A DNA stretch of 64,000 bases from Acanthornis magna (GCA_036785705.1 JAWUZG010000136.1:2108001-2172000); one strand, 5' to 3'; shown: positions 48,363 to 61,844, numbered from the stretch's first letter. A program made the numbers and translations. Notes: generated from the sequence alone by a model not told the origin.

Positions 48363-51300
48363 TAGTTCTGAAGATTTATCATAATTCAACAATTTACTTC
48401 AAAATTTAAGAAGTCTTTGGAGAAGCAGAGTAACCTTTAACCCAGAAGTGCTAGAGGAGAACACGGCTCACACAGTGACATTATGATACAAATCAGATTT
48501 TTTTAAGAAGGGCACGAGGTTCACACAGTGGTAAGGCTGAGCTCTAACAGCTGAGGAGCTTTTCAGTGAACTAGTGAAAACACAGATCAATTGTTGACTA
48601 TTATTTTCATGTTGTGGAGATTCACACCAAATCGTGCACAGAGCTGTAAAAGCAGCACAGTACATCAAATGTGAGTTACCAATGTCATGTAGATAAGAGC
48701 ATCATAAATCTGGAGCTGAAAGGGAACAAAATGCCACAAGTGATGGATCGCTTCAGCTCTTTCAGCACTGCTAAGAACACGAAAAACGACTGGTGGAAGA
48801 GCTGAAGGTTGGATAATGCACTCAAATGAACACCCAGAGCAGCAGTGAAGAGTTCACAGCAGGGAAAAATTTCTTCTTGTGCTGAAGAAATCAAAGTCAG
48901 GGCATCAGATGAGATCGCAGAGATTCCCTGCTCTGTCCCAGACTCTGCCTTGGGGTGGGACTGGGGACAAGTCCCTTCTCCAGTGTCATCTCCTGATCAA
49001 TAACATTGAGCTATGGGTGGCTTTCCCTCTAAAACTGCCCACAAAAAAGTCAGTATTACCTATTACCCAATTCCAGTGAAACCAAAACATATCAGATATT
49101 GCTGAACTCTCTGAAAATATTTTTGTTTGAGGAAAAGAAAGGAAGAGCACTCTGAGAACGTTTAAAATCCTGACCACATCTATACATGTCATGATTTCAA
49201 ATTTTGATAAAATGTTTAGATTTGGGTTTTTTTTTTTTTAAGCATGTGAAATAATTATTAAAGTGGTGTCAATATATTTGCTCTGTGCTTTTGCTTTTCT
49301 ATTTTTAACTCCTTTAGAATTAGGACAAGACCTTTGTCTTTTCATGGCTATTCTCACATTATTATCATCAAAGATTTATTTACTTGGAACTCTTATCCAC
49401 CACAGCACAAGCTGAAAGTAGACATAATTTCTTTATTTTTCCTTTTTTTACAATAATGGAATAAAAAGACATCAATTTTGTAGAGTTATATTATTTTATA
49501 TGTTTCCAGGTGTTTTTTTCAGACTCTTTAAAAAATTTATTCCTTTTTCTAACTTTTCAAGTAATTCTCCATTCAAATGATGAACTTAATTCTATACTCC
49601 TTATGGCATTTTTATTGTCTGGGCTGTGCACGGATGCCTTCAACTTGCTGACATCTGGAGCATAAGATATGACTGGAAAATGCACTTTAAGGATTGATAG
49701 ACATTTCTACCTACATTATTTTTCTTAAGTGAAAATTTCTTCAGCAGACATTGAACAAAATTGTTCTTCTAAAGATAATTTCACACAGAATTTGCTTTAC
49801 AGATAAAATGAACCAGGAAAGAGATAAAAGAGGAAACTCAGAGTTAAGGCTAAAGATAATGAAATCCAGTTATCTAAAGCAGTTTTTTATCCTAACTCCT
49901 AATCACCTTTAAAAATCAGTGGATTATTCTGAATGACTCTGCAAGAAGCCAGAAACAAAAAGAACTCTAGCACGTGACACCTAAATTCCATTACATGCTG
50001 AGTCACAACTTAAAAAAAAATAATTAGGGAAACTCAAATTTGAAAATATTGAACACCTATGATTTAAAAGAAAAAAAGTAGTATTGAAGCTTTAAAAAAA
50101 TCTTAGGTCTGTCCCACAATGATGGAATCCAGATGTGGATGTATTGTGAATTTATAGAATGCCTCTTACCTTGACAGTATGAATAAATGAATATTTCTTT
50201 TTGGAATTAGCATTTGTGCCACCGCATGGTGACTTTGCATGCACTTCTTTGTATTTTCTTTCAACAACAATGGGACTCCAAACGGGATTCATAATTTAAT
50301 GTGCCTTTTTGTATAAAAAAAATACTAATGTCTGCTTCCATTTTCTTTTTTTTTTTTAAGTTATATGAAATTATTAAGTATGTAATACCTCATGAAAGAA
50401 CCGTAGAACTGTCTCTAAGGACCTGGGAAAAATACATTATGGGTCACAGATCAGAACTGATTCATCTGACAAGTTACATTCCTGGAGAGTTAATAGCTTG
50501 GAAGAGTTGTGTGGTGTCAGAGTTATTTTAAAATCATCAAGGTCCTGATTTTATTATTTTAATACTGATATTTAGTATTTCAAGTCAAAATTATGCAAAC
50601 CTAAGCACTGCTGGAAACAGGTCCGATTGTAATGAAAATTCACTAAGAACATTCAGAATTATGCACTGTTTTATTGGTCCTGACAGTACTGTGATTTCTA
50701 GATTACTGAGAAAGGCTAGAGAAAAAAAATAATGAAAAAGCAACTTTTAAAACCTACTGAAGCCAAACTTTTTAAATTGTCCCATCGTGGTGTTTTCTTT
50801 CCTGGTCGAAGGCTCACAGTTCCCTGTGAGAATGCTGAAGAGGGGCTCAGGGACAGCACAAGTGCCTAGGCAGCCAAAAACTCCAGAGGTGTGATAGAAC
50901 CAAGATGTGTTGAAGGGAAAGCTCTGCTAAGAGCTTCACAGTCAATTAATTAATCATGAACTGAAAAGGAGTCAAGTGTCTGGAGACTGGAAGATAATGG
51001 GGTCTAAAACTCAGGAGATTTCCATCTAATCTCTGGCAAGTCCAACCCTGAGTGCTCCTGGTGCAAAGATCCACATCGTGTTCACATGCTTTGGGTGCGA
51101 AACGTTTTGTTTGAGCAAGAGAAAGACTGTCAGTGTAAAATAATGAAAATAAAGACCTCCCAAAGACTGCTGGATTATTCTTCTGCTCTTCTAGGCTTGC
51201 CCCTTGCACTCTAAATTCTCTAGACTTATCCTTTCATTAGAGAGGAGAGGATTGTTTTTTCAGGCAGACCATTTGAGAATTGAAGCTAATCCAATTTAAA

Positions 51301-51718
51301 TAGCCATGAAAATTTAAAGTAGCCGTTAAACAAGGCAAGGTGGTGCTCCATGATCTTTTCATACCTTTGTGCTCTCTCTCATTTCCCACTCCTGCGTTCT
51401 GACTTTCATGGGTCAGAGTGACTCTCACATCAACAGCTCACTTTCCCTGTCCATAATACACACGTTTTGTACAAGCTTGATGCCTTCAGAAATGATGATT
51501 TTTTTCCAGTGATTTTTCCAAAAGTGATTTTCTCAAGTGGGAATCCTAAATTAGCTTTCCAAACAAACTGGCTTGGGTTCTGGAGTTGTCCCTCTTTTAC
51601 TATTGACTGTAGATAGATTTTACTCTTTTGCCTTAAACTAGGAGCTTTGTTTTAGAAATCTAAGGTTTGATCAACTGTTTTAACTGATAAGATGTGCAAC
51701 TTCTGCTTTTAAGAGCTT
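48363..51718. other. Unique DNA, no gene seen
   Basis: Short random frames only. The GC-richer patch at 48920-49010 has a loose resemblance to a MIR-type SINE core but is not convincing. Several poly-T/A runs (for example near 49229 and 50350). Confidence 0.5.
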
Positions 51719-51910
51719 ATATCTATATATATACACATATATATATATACACACACACATAGGTGTATATATATAGATAGATATAGATATAGATTAGATA
51801 TAGATATATAGATATAGATATAGATATAGATATATAGAGATAGAGATAGATATAGATATATAGAGATATAGATATATATTAATTTATATGTATATATGTA
51901 CACACACATA
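51719..51910. repeat. Compound TA / CA / GATATA microsatellite
   Basis: Successive blocks of (TA)n, (CA)n, then GATA/GATATA/GAGATA units, then TA and CA again, over about 190 bp. Sub-blocks such as TATAGATATAGATATA recur in register. The six-frame tyrosine/isoleucine-rich frame across it is an artefact. Highly likely to be length-polymorphic. Confidence 0.95.
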
Positions 51911-52739
51911 TTCCCGGTGTCTAGAAATTGTGGTCCTAATTTTGTAAAAAAAGTACAAAGCATGTAAGAAGTCTTGAGGAATTAGATAAAAGGTTGCACT
52001 CATATCTGCTGTCCTGAAGGAGTGAGAGGTACAGAAAACTTATTTATGATTAATAACTCAAAATTTTTGTGTCGTCTTGCCTTATTTTAGAAACCTGCAG
52101 TGCAGAGCTCCCTCCAGGAGCTCTCTGCCCACATCCCTTCCATACTCAATCATTTGACCAAACCCAATTAGCTAAGACTATGTGAGAAGAATCCTGCCCT
52201 TAACTTAGCTAGGTTTAAGTTTTTAATACACCCCTGGAGCTGTCTTTTCATATGGAAAATCAGGGAGTTTCTGCTCTGCACAGGTGTTTAGTAGAAGAGT
52301 TAAAAGTCCTTCTCCACTCTTCGTGTCCCCAGGCCAAGGGGAGCCACATCAAGGGACCACAGGGAGTCTCTTTCACCCTTCAAAACTCTTCAGAAAGGAA
52401 AATAAATCTAATTTTCACTTCCAGCATCCTAAGAATTGCTACACTAAAAGTTCTTCCTAATCCAATCTCCTGACAGCACATTGCAGAAAATAGTTGAAAT
52501 ACAAGCATGAAATATAAGCAATCAGGATGTACAGAGTGACTGATTCAAATTGACGTGCCTCTGCCTTCCTTACAAATAAACAGATTCACTCTGTTTCTGT
52601 TTGGGACAGAAGAAGTTTGGAATCTCAAAAATACCCGCAGGACAGAAAGTTCATTTTGTTTCTGATGTAATCCTGTCCTGAATTCTATTTGAGCCTCCTG
52701 AAGAGAATCCCTTTAATTGACTCCTTTTTGACAAGTCGT
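51911..52739. other. Unique DNA, nothing recognised
   Basis: Somewhat GC-richer near 52090-52150 and 52250-52460. No transposon family recognised and no coding support for the 73-codon frame. Confidence 0.45.
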
Positions 52740-52930
52740 ATCGTTTTAAATTACCCTACTGCTCTCACGTTGCTCATTAAATAGGAGATATGATGGTAAA
52801 GTAGATGCAGCTAATTAGTAATGAATAAATTATTTATGGCTTCTTAAAAAGATGAGTGACCTGTGAGTTAACATTGCTGGGGAATTATTTTTTAATTGGA
52901 TGTGATTTTACTGCTCTTCACACTTCACCT
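52740..52930. promoter_or_regulatory. Candidate conserved non-coding block
   Basis: Contains GTTTTAAATTACCC near 52743, TGCTCATTAAATAGGAG near 52771, ATGCAGCTAATTAGTAATG near 52805, TTTTTTAATTGGATGTG near 52889 and a TTATTTATGGCTTC stretch. Dense homeodomain-like cores without simple repeats. Judged by eye. Confidence 0.28.
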
Positions 52931-53753
52931 CAAAGTTTTAAGAAGCCATTTCTTAGCTCAAAGATCTGAAAGTTCACCTGCCAGAAGTGGTGGAACGGGG
53001 CAAAATAAGGACAAATTCCTGTGAACTGTCTGTGCTGGGGTCACTGGAACCTCTTAGAGTTCTGCAATAAATAATTTGCAGAATGAAATCCAAAACCACC
53101 AAATCAGCAAATAAATTAATTGTATGCTCAACCTTAAGTCTGGGACACATTTACAAACATAATTAAATGCTGAGGCACTTAAATCTTGTTTTCTTCCAAT
53201 AACAAGCAAAGAATTGCCACACTGAGACAGGCTATGGTTTTTTTCCTGTTCCAGCATCCTGCTTGACAACAGCACAGTTGGATTGAAAAAGAAATAGTCA
53301 TTATGCAGGCAGATTCTTCTCTGGGGACATTCTCTTTGCCATCAGCATTTTATGGACTTTCTGAATGACAGTTTATGCATCTGATTGTGTTTAACAGTCA
53401 AAAGGACGGACCAATTTTGCATGAATTTGCAGAATCCTTTTCTAGTCCATTTAAACTTTTATGGGAACTTCCTGGTCATTTTCTACTTGTTCCTGTGTAA
53501 TTTTTTCCTACAATTTGAAGGAAAAATCACCTGAATATTTGTTAAACAATACATACATCCTCCAGAAAAAATGGGGATATACTTTGCTTTTCTGTGTAGT
53601 GACTGAAGATGTATAAAGACCAATAGTGATTTTTACTCCCTGCTGCAGCCCTACAGCATTTTTGTTTCTTCTTCAACTTCAACAGTTACATTGCAAAATT
53701 AAAGTATTTTTTAATAACTTATAACAAATTTGACATAATTTTAAACAATATTT
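52931..53753. other. Unique DNA, nothing recognised
   Basis: No gene or transposon seen. Confidence 0.45.
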
Positions 53754-53792
53754 ATTATATTATATTATATTATATTATATTATATTATATTA
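53754..53792. repeat. (ATTAT)n pentanucleotide microsatellite
   Basis: Seven to eight uninterrupted ATTAT units. Fully A+T and probably variable in length. Confidence 0.95.
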
Positions 53793-53840
53793 ATTATAAA
53801 AAACACTGAGTATGTGCAACATCGACCTCGAAATTTTTCC

Positions 53841-53988
53841 ACAGAGTCACTGAATGTTTTGGAAGGAACCTTCAAGATCATTGAGGTCCAAGCCCCTGCT
53901 GTGGGGGCTTTTCCCTAGCCCAGGTTGCTCAAAGCCCCTTCCAGCCTGGCCTTGAACACTTGAACATTTCCAGGGATGGGATGCCCCT
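53841..53988 (-). mobile_element. CR1 LINE 3' fragment
   Basis: The plus strand reads ACAGAGTCACTGAATGTTTT, GGAAGGAACCTTCAAGATCA, CCCAGGTTGCTCAAAGCCCC, CCAGCCTGGCCTTGAACACT and CAGGGATGGGATGCCCC. This is the reverse complement of the CR1 3' end, so the element is on the minus strand. The terminal octamer repeat is mostly lost, and the copy is only about 150 bp long. An extra TTGAACA phrase near 53960 is a small internal duplication. Confidence 0.88.
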
Positions 53989-56900
53989 GGAACAGACATT
54001 ATTTTTTACTTTCACACACGCACACAAATATTTTTCTTTTTAATTTTTTTTTTTGTGTTAGTGCTGCTTTCCAAGCTCAGTAGTTTGATCACTTCTTTAT
54101 CTGGTTATTCAAACAAGATTATGAAGTAACACCAAACATAAAGGATCAATTTCACTCAAATATACTTGAGCTTTTGCAATGATTCATAAATTCTGTGGCA
54201 TGTGAAAATATTGTCATTATTTTAAATATAGTTTAAAATCAGAATATAGAAGTCCTGTATAGCGAATACAATGTAAGGATTATCTTTTTCTCGATAACTG
54301 CAGTGTCTCAAATCAGTTCAGAATCACAAAAAAGAGCATACTGTAAGTATGTTTATTTTTCATTTGAATTGTTACTGTCACTATTAATATTTTAGACATG
54401 CCATAAATATTCAAGGAAGTAAGTTTTCTTTATGTTTATAGACTCTGCAGCTGATGCATACATAATTCAAGGAGAAAAAAGTATCAATACTCAGGTGTTT
54501 ATTAGAACCACACAGTCAGAAAAAATCCATGTGCAATTTCTGTGAAGATTATTCTATATGAAGTTTATCTTTTCTCCTTTACTCATTTACCTTACTTGAT
54601 TTAATAATTAAAGTTGATGGGAAAAAATCTTTTGCAAATCTGAGCTTTGAAATATTTATTAGAAGGGAAAAAAAACATCACAAGAGATAAATAAGTGAAA
54701 TGCAGAGATGAGATTACTTGCTGGAGTCATGCTTGCAGAGTTTCTAAAAGGAGAAGGAATCTTTCCTCCTCCAATAGATGGTGTTTTCTCTACAACTTCT
54801 TCCCTTCCTTATGGAATCTCTCATATATTACATTTTTTCCCCCTTCTTACCACAACAAAAGTGCAATGGATCCAGGGTTAATCACAGGGACAACTTTTGG
54901 TTATTTGTGAAGCCAAGTCTGAACCTCCTTTCCAAGCCATGATTTTGGCAGCTAGCTCTTCGAACAACCTTCTTTTTCCCCTCCAAAATGCTTCAGAAAT
55001 TAAAACAATTCCAGAATAATCAATGTTTTAGTCTTCATCAAAACAGAAAGACAAAAGACTCTTAGTATTTCAAGCTGACTGTTCCATCCATTGTGACTGT
55101 ATGCGTTTTTCTCCCACTTTCTTTTGTTGTTCTTGTTTTCTCAATCTAAACAGAATTATTGCAACATCTGGCTCCTGGTACAGCTGTGGTCTTTCCAGAT
55201 GTGCGATATGCCTAGGGAATAACTGTTTTCTAGGGATTAACTGTCTTTTTAGCCTAATTATCCTGTTAAGAGGTTTGAAAGGGGATCCATCAAGCCAACT
55301 CTTCTTGAAATTCTCTTTTTTCCTAGGTGCATGTAAACATTTTTGTTATAAATACAACCACGGGCTTGAAAACAGATGTCAGTTTTCTGCCTGACATCCA
55401 CTTGTGAAATGCCATCACTTAAACCATCTTCCCCTGTCCCTCTTGTCTTTCCCTGTGCTCTTTATCTCCATTACAGGGAAAATAGTTTTAAATGTTATCA
55501 ACCTGACCTTGATCACATTGCCTCTGATCTTTCCAAGTGGGAAATCAACATTTTTTTCCTAGTGACCTGACTCAGCAGTCGTTAAGGATTATTTCCTCAT
55601 TTAGTAACTCTTCTGTACCAAATGGCAGGTGATTTCCATCTGAACTCTGTAGTTAAGTGCACAAATGCTGCGCCTGGAAATACAGTAGGCTCCAAATGAG
55701 TAATTGAATGCATCTGAAAGCCTAAAAAATACTAAAGGGACTTGCCTAATACTCTCCAAGAAAGGGAAACCTTCCAATTTCCAGTTTTTTAACCGGGAAT
55801 TTGTTGCAGTGACTCAGCGTTGAGGAGTACACAAGGAGTGAACCCAGTTACCAACTTCCAGGAACATGAAAATTTTTTCTCGGATTTATTCAAATGCTAC
55901 ATTGGACACCAACCTTGGTTTGAATGGAGAAGGAGACATTTTAGAAAGATGTTTTTGGCAGAATAATTTTGGACTTAAAGTAGATAAAGAAGAAAAGCTT
56001 GGGTAAAGAAAAAGCAAAGAAACCTCCCCAAATAAACTTACTCATAACTGTAGGAAGATTGTTCAGCCATGTCCATTCTGATTTCTTAAAATCACACCAT
56101 ATTGTCTTTGAAAAATGGAATATTATGCCTTTATTTTATAATGTTTTGAACCAATATTAAAACAGTACCATTTTAAACTCACTTCAAACTTTACTCTGAG
56201 CCAATTAAACTTTACTGAGTCAATTAAAGAGTGTGACACATTTTCATGTGACTGGAAAAACAAACTGTATTTCACATCATGTGTTGCCCCTGTCCTCTAA
56301 AGAAAATATGATGAATCACATCTTCAGATCTAATGTGTAAAATGCATTTTGATCCCCAAATCTGAGATGAAAACAAACCTGAAAGCATTTGTACCTCAAA
56401 CCTCATGCTGCCTTTCCTGTGATACAACATTGCTACCTGATGTCAACACTCTTCAGAAATAAATTATTTCTTCAGTTGAACAAGTCAAGAAGTTTCTCCC
56501 CATGGTTTTTTGGTTTTTTGGGGTTTGTTTTTCTTTTCGTTTTACTTCTTAATAACTAACTTCACTCTATAAACAAGGCCAAAACAAAAACACATCCTGG
56601 TTTCCATCAAAAAGGTATTCAGATTTTTTTAACATATTGAAATATGCCAACTTCCCATAAACAGAATATTGTTCTTTTAACTCACTTCTAAATTCCGTTT
56701 TTTGTAAAATGTATGAAAATAGTATGGAAGGTATGCCAAGTACAAGACAAAAAATAATAACTGTGCTGCCTGTACATAAAGAAATTAGTGTTTTCTTCCG
56801 ACTTATTTTCCGTGGATTTTAGAATGACTTATTTAATGGATTTTATGATGACTGTCCTTGGACAGCTCTCCCAAGCTACATTTTACAGCAGATATTTACA

Positions 56901-59439
56901 GTGATTTTCTTTCTGTATTTCTTTAACACTATGCTAATATTTTATCATCACAGGTATGGCTAAAATAGGAGCAGAGGATCTCATTACACTTTCTATTTCT
57001 CACTGTCTTTTATAAAAAGTATCCCCCTCTGGCCACACAAAGTGAATCTAGTAATTTTCTGAACTGATTGCTCACTGCCATTTACCTACAGGGACCTTTA
57101 CAGGAAAGGAACATGAGACTAAACTTACTGGAGCTGCAGGGCAGTCTTACATCTTCTTGTGTTTTCTAGCTCGCTGCCTGAAACGCAGAGTGCTGGGGAA
57201 AAAGGAAAGAAAAATGTCATTATGCATTTTTATCTTAGCTGTATAGTCACTGCAGGTCCTAACATTGATTATCACATCTTTCTTCATTCCCTTACAATGG
57301 GAATTTTAATCATCTGCTGAATGACACATTTGTTTTTTACACATTCTGCTTTTTTCTTGAAAGCACAAAGTTCTTCTATTCTCCTGATTCCAATAAGGAG
57401 CTACAGTTATGTGTCTTTTTATTTCTATCATTTCCTTCAGACAGACAGAACTTGTAAAAAGCTGTCAACTTCCTATGGAAGATTTCTCTTTAACATCATA
57501 AAGTTCAGGATCAGCTTCTGGGAGGAGACTTCTGGAAGGGGAAAGGTCTGCTGGATTTTTGGGAAGACTTTTCTGGACCTGCCCTTCAGGGGAATGTGTT
57601 TGTAAAGAAGTCACTGTGAAGGAAAAGGAGCAGACCCCACTCCTCAGCCCCATGGAGATTTGGATGTGAAGCAGAGATTGAAAACCCTGACTTAATTCTG
57701 AGAGAGCAACCGAAGCCATGGCTTGTTTATTCTACTAAAAGAAAACATATATTTTCCACTTAAATATAATGAGGCAGGGATTGCAACCCACCTTTGATGG
57801 TGAATTGTCAACTGCACACCCAGGGTTCAACACCATCTGACAGAAATATCTTCAGAGAATGAAGATAATTCACTAAATTAATTTTGAATGGAGTTAATTC
57901 ACTAAAATATCTCAGTGAATTTACCACAAGTAACAGTTGCTAAAAAAGAAGAAAAAGATGTTATAGGGAAAAGGCAACACACAATTTCATAGGTCTTGAC
58001 ATATCTGGAGTATGAAAAATCCCACAGAAAGATCTGGGATTTCCAATTGTGAGGACGTTTTTAAATTGAAACAACCTTTGAAGATATCCTGATAAGGGGA
58101 AAATTGCATTAAAGCTACCACTGGCAAAACCAAACTGCCTCTAGATGAAACCTTAAGGATTTTTGCTTCAGGCTCAAAGTAAATTCTCCCGAATTTAATG
58201 TGGAAATTACAGCAATAAGTCACCACAGCTGATGATCATCAGTAAGGGTAAAACCTGGGATTCTGAAGATTAAAAGCAGCCAAAAAATGTACTCTGCATG
58301 GCAAATGCTAAAATGCATTGCATTTATTTAGAAAGTTTATTGGAAACAAAGAAACATTTGGTGCTGCCTCATGAAACATTCTCTTTAAATTAAACCTGAT
58401 CTGAAGGCATCTCTCAGCCTCCATATTTTCAAATTCAGTTTCTTTTTACAAACGCATTTTAAAATAAGCTTTATTATTTAGGATTTTTATTTTTATTTTT
58501 TTTTAACTCATAGTAGATCTATAGATGGAAACACACATGGGGAAGCAAGTATTTTCAGGGCTTAATAAAGATGGATTTTTTTGTTGTTGTTGCATTTTTA
58601 TATTTTCAGAAGGAAGTTTTCTTTTTTTTTTCCCCTCAGAAATGATGCAATGACATTTTTATCCTAAAAATTAATTTGAACAAATGAATTTGACACCAAA
58701 TATTTCAATTTTTCCCCCAAAATAGTCTATTTAATAATTTACTGTGAGTTTCAGTTCACATGTGTTGGGTGGGGAGGAAACCAATCTCAAAGCTCTGACT
58801 TTTGACAGGGAGAGAAACACATGCATGATTACAAGACAGAAAAGAAATAGAAGAAATAAAACTGATCCAGATGTGCCAAGGGTTGAGGTAAAACCCTTCT
58901 GGAAATAGCAGAAAGTTGTCCTACACTGAATAGAGAGTTGGCCAAAGGTGGAGTGGTCACAATCCTGTTGCCAATACAAATGCAGAGAAGACCTCTCTGC
59001 AAATATTTTTTGCCACTTCAGATCTTCTCCTCTGGGGAGAATAAGAAAATGCGGCCATTAAATGCCTCTCCCTCTTGTGCCTCTTGTGTTCAGCAGACTG
59101 GATTCTGTTATTGGTTATCTTTAAGTGGAAAATAATTGTTTTTTTAATAGAATAAACAAGCCATGGCTTCAAGTTGCTCTCTCAGAACTAAGTGAATGCA
59201 CCCATATACTTCTTTTTCCCCCATTTTTCCTTCCAGATTTTTTTTTTCTTTCAAACTGTGCTCACAGCTCTATTTTTCTGGTACAGTAACCATTTCAAGG
59301 CACTGACCGGAGAGGTTAATGTGTCTCTTGGTTTATATCATATTAACTTTCAGAAGGGTGAGTCAGGAGCACAACAAGGAAGCTGAAATGGGTTTGTTCA
59401 GTGATATTTATTCAGGAGCACGGTGAGACATAGTCACTC
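53989..59439. other. Unique AT-rich DNA, no gene seen
   Basis: Open frames of 60-97 codons without domain similarity. A T/G-rich phrase (GGTTTTTTGGTTTTTTGGGG) lies at about 56504-56523, and poly-T runs occur near 58620. No CR1 or LTR recognised. Confidence 0.5.
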
Positions 59440-59760
59440 AGACAGTGGAGAGGCTGCCCAGCCTTTTCATCCTTGCAGACATATGCAAATCCAGGGAAGG
59501 TCAAATCGAGTTTGCGAGCTTCGGTTTCATCCTTCGCGGATGTTTGTCCTCATCACAAAATCCAAATGGAATGTAATTCAATTGAGTGGAAAGGCAGGAA
59601 TAACAGGCATCACAAGCCTCAGTTAAAATGTGTTGGCAGCAGTGTCTGGGAAGCTTGTAAGACATCTGCGCTGGCCCTTGGAAAGCTTTTATTGTCAGGA
59701 TTTCTGCCTATTCGAACCTAAAGCCTCATCAAATCAACAACTGAAACAAGTTTCAAAGCT
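59440..59760. promoter_or_regulatory. Candidate conserved non-coding block with octamer motif
   Basis: Non-repetitive, with a perfect octamer ATGCAAAT at 59483-59490 (POU-type core). Further motifs are CAAATCGAGTTTGCGAGCTT near 59503, CATCCTTCGCGGATG near 59527, ATGTAATTCAATTGAGTGG near 59572 and GCTTTTATTGTCAGGA near 59685. It holds more CpG than its surroundings. Octamers also occur elsewhere in the window by chance, so this alone is weak. Confidence 0.33.
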
Positions 59761-60938
59761 AGGAGAAAGAAAGAAAGTGTGTAATTGACTGCAACAATAC
59801 TTCTTAAACAGCAGAGAAATACTAGGCGGAAAAAAAAAGAGGAAAAAGCTGTTCTTAAAATTATGTACTTAGAAGACAAACAGAGGAGAGGAAGAGGAAA
59901 GAGCACTAAAAAAATGCTGAATACACTCTCTCAAGAAAAGTACCCAGACCAGACTGGCTTGTGGGAATTTTTATTAGTTCTCAAATTAGAAACAGGGCAC
60001 TGGGGTTGGGGAGAAGGGAGTGTCTCAAACCAGCTGCAACTCATTTTAATTAAGGGCTAATTAGCAAGTAAAGCCTGCTGGAAGTGGGAGAAGTCGATGT
60101 CCCTATATAATACACAGCAGCTCAGTAAAGTATTTTTGAGCACTTAGGTCCCTAAGTGCAGAGGGGAAAAGTGATAAAATTTAGAAGAGCTTGAGTATTT
60201 CTCTAGGTATTTTCTTTCCAAAAATCTGTATTTCCGTACAAATTCTTGTTCTATGAGTAGAAAAAGGTTAAGGATAAATGTCTAAAGAAGTCAGTTACAG
60301 AAATCTAACTGCCTAAATCTCTTTCTTCTTGAAATGTATGAGATTTCATTTTTCCCCTTTTTTTTTTTTTTTTTTTTTTTTTTAGTTCCCATAGTAGTTA
60401 TTCAGAAAGTTGTAATTTATTATGGTATGCCATGGAAATTTGGGGGTTTTCTTTGGTGCAATAACTGAAAATGGCAGTAGTCTTCTAATGCTGAGATATT
60501 TCTGTGTTGCCTGGGTATGTATGATCTGCACCTCCTTACAAAATATAGTGTGGTTCTATGTTTATGAAATCTGCCTTAATCTTCATTTATCTTAATCTAA
60601 TCTCTTTCACATGTGAGATCTCAATAGGTGCCTATGTGATATTCCTGCTGCACTGAATTCAGTTTATCAGGGGTATGAAAAAGGATAGGAAAAACTAACC
60701 AGGAAAATCTCATCTGCTTATTTAGTCTTTTGAGTTTTTCCAGAAAATAATTAACTACTTTTGTGAGTAATAACAGCAGAGGTATTCCCTGCCTAGGAAT
60801 GGCAATGTGGTCTCATGTCTTGAGTTCTGTGTGTATGGACGAAGAGCAACTCACTGAGGTCCAGCTGTTCTTTATCATTCCACACGTTTTTTGTATGAGG
60901 ATGGTGTGGATCAGAAAAGGTTGCATTATTGACCAGCA
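59761..60938. other. Unique DNA with a poly-T run
   Basis: No gene seen. A homeodomain-like AAGGGCTAATTAGCAAG phrase lies at about 60052. The T26 run is listed separately. Confidence 0.5.
60358..60383. repeat. Poly-T run of 26
   Basis: Twenty-six consecutive T, preceded by CCCC and followed by AGTTCCC. Likely length-variable. Confidence 0.95.
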
Positions 60939-61087
60939 GTGAATCCCTGGAAGTGTCCAAGGCCAGGCTGGATGATGCTCTGAGCAACCTGGGATAGTAG
61001 AAGGTGTCCCTGCCCATGGTAGAGGGTTGGAAGGAAATGATCTTCAAGGTCCCTTCCAACCCAAACCTTTTTCTATGAATAAGAATT
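60939..61087 (+). mobile_element. CR1 LINE 3' end, 5'-truncated
   Basis: The plus strand reads GTGAATCCCTGGAAGTGTCC, AAGGCCAGGCTGGATGATGC, TCTGAGCAACCTGGGATAG, GAAGGTGTCCCTGCCCATGG, GGTTGGAAGGAAATGATCTT and CAAGGTCCCTTCCAACCCAA, ending in TTCTATGAATAAGAAT. This is the forward CR1 3' untranslated region with the decayed terminal repeat, so the 3' end is at about 61087. Roughly 150 bp remain. It is well preserved compared with the other copies. Confidence 0.93.
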
Positions 61088-61838
61088 TTTAACCTTAACC
61101 TTATCCAGTCTATCTGCAGACCAGCTAGGTGTAGAGACAGCAACTCTCAGGGGTTTCTTTTGATGGGAAAGACACCCCTGTAAAGAAAATTAAATCTCTC
61201 AGATCTATGAATGTGTTTCCCAGTATTTAATATGATTTGGAACCAGCTGATGGAGATAAGGAGGGTTTTAATGGCTGAAAAATGACAGTTGTTCTCACCT
61301 TGCTAAAGAGGGAGGTGTCAGAAAAGAACATGAAAGGATATAATCTCTTAAACTTCAGTTCCTTGGGAAAGTGTACAATAAGTATTCTTGAAAGTCAAAA
61401 TCAGGTACATGAGCAAAAGGAAGGTGACTGCCAATGGGAAGTGCAGATTTAAGGGTAAACTTTTTGGGGCTAAAGTTTTGGTGATGTTTTCTTGGGTCTC
61501 ATTTACCTTGACTTCATCAAATTTTCAGTATGGTTTTCCATAGTATCCTTTTTGTCCATTATCTAAAGAAAAAACAAACCCCAAAACCAAACAAACAGGA
61601 ACAACAAAAGAAAAACCCACCAAACAAAAAACCACAACCAAATTATGAAAATAATTTCATAAGCAGTTTGGGTATTGTAGCTGAATATGGCAATAGTGGA
61701 AATATGATGAGAATAAGAATTCATATTAAACACTATGCTTTTATAAATTACACCATTAAAGAACCGAAAAGAGGCATATAATAATAATCCATAGCATGGT
61801 ATGTTTATTCCTAGTTTGCAGACATCTTCAAAGTAATA
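61088..61838. other. Unique DNA, no gene seen
   Basis: No gene or transposon recognised apart from the A/C-only tract at 61567-61641. Confidence 0.5.
61567..61641. repeat. A/C-only low-complexity tract
   Basis: About 75 bp of A and C with only a few G. It is the reverse-strand equivalent of the T/G tracts. Confidence 0.85.
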
Positions 61839-61844
61839 TCCAAA
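61839..61844. repeat. 6-bp target-site duplication (left)
   Basis: TCCAAA precedes the LTR and recurs exactly at 62383-62388 after its end. Confidence 0.85.

Noticed and set aside
48153..48392. Lys/Asn/Pro-rich and Phe/Gly-rich frames over the T/G tract
   Set aside because: Pure translation of low-complexity DNA.
48920..49010. Possible MIR-type SINE core (GACAAGTCCCTTCTCC phrase)
   Set aside because: Match is short and lacks the A/B boxes and flanking order; could be chance.
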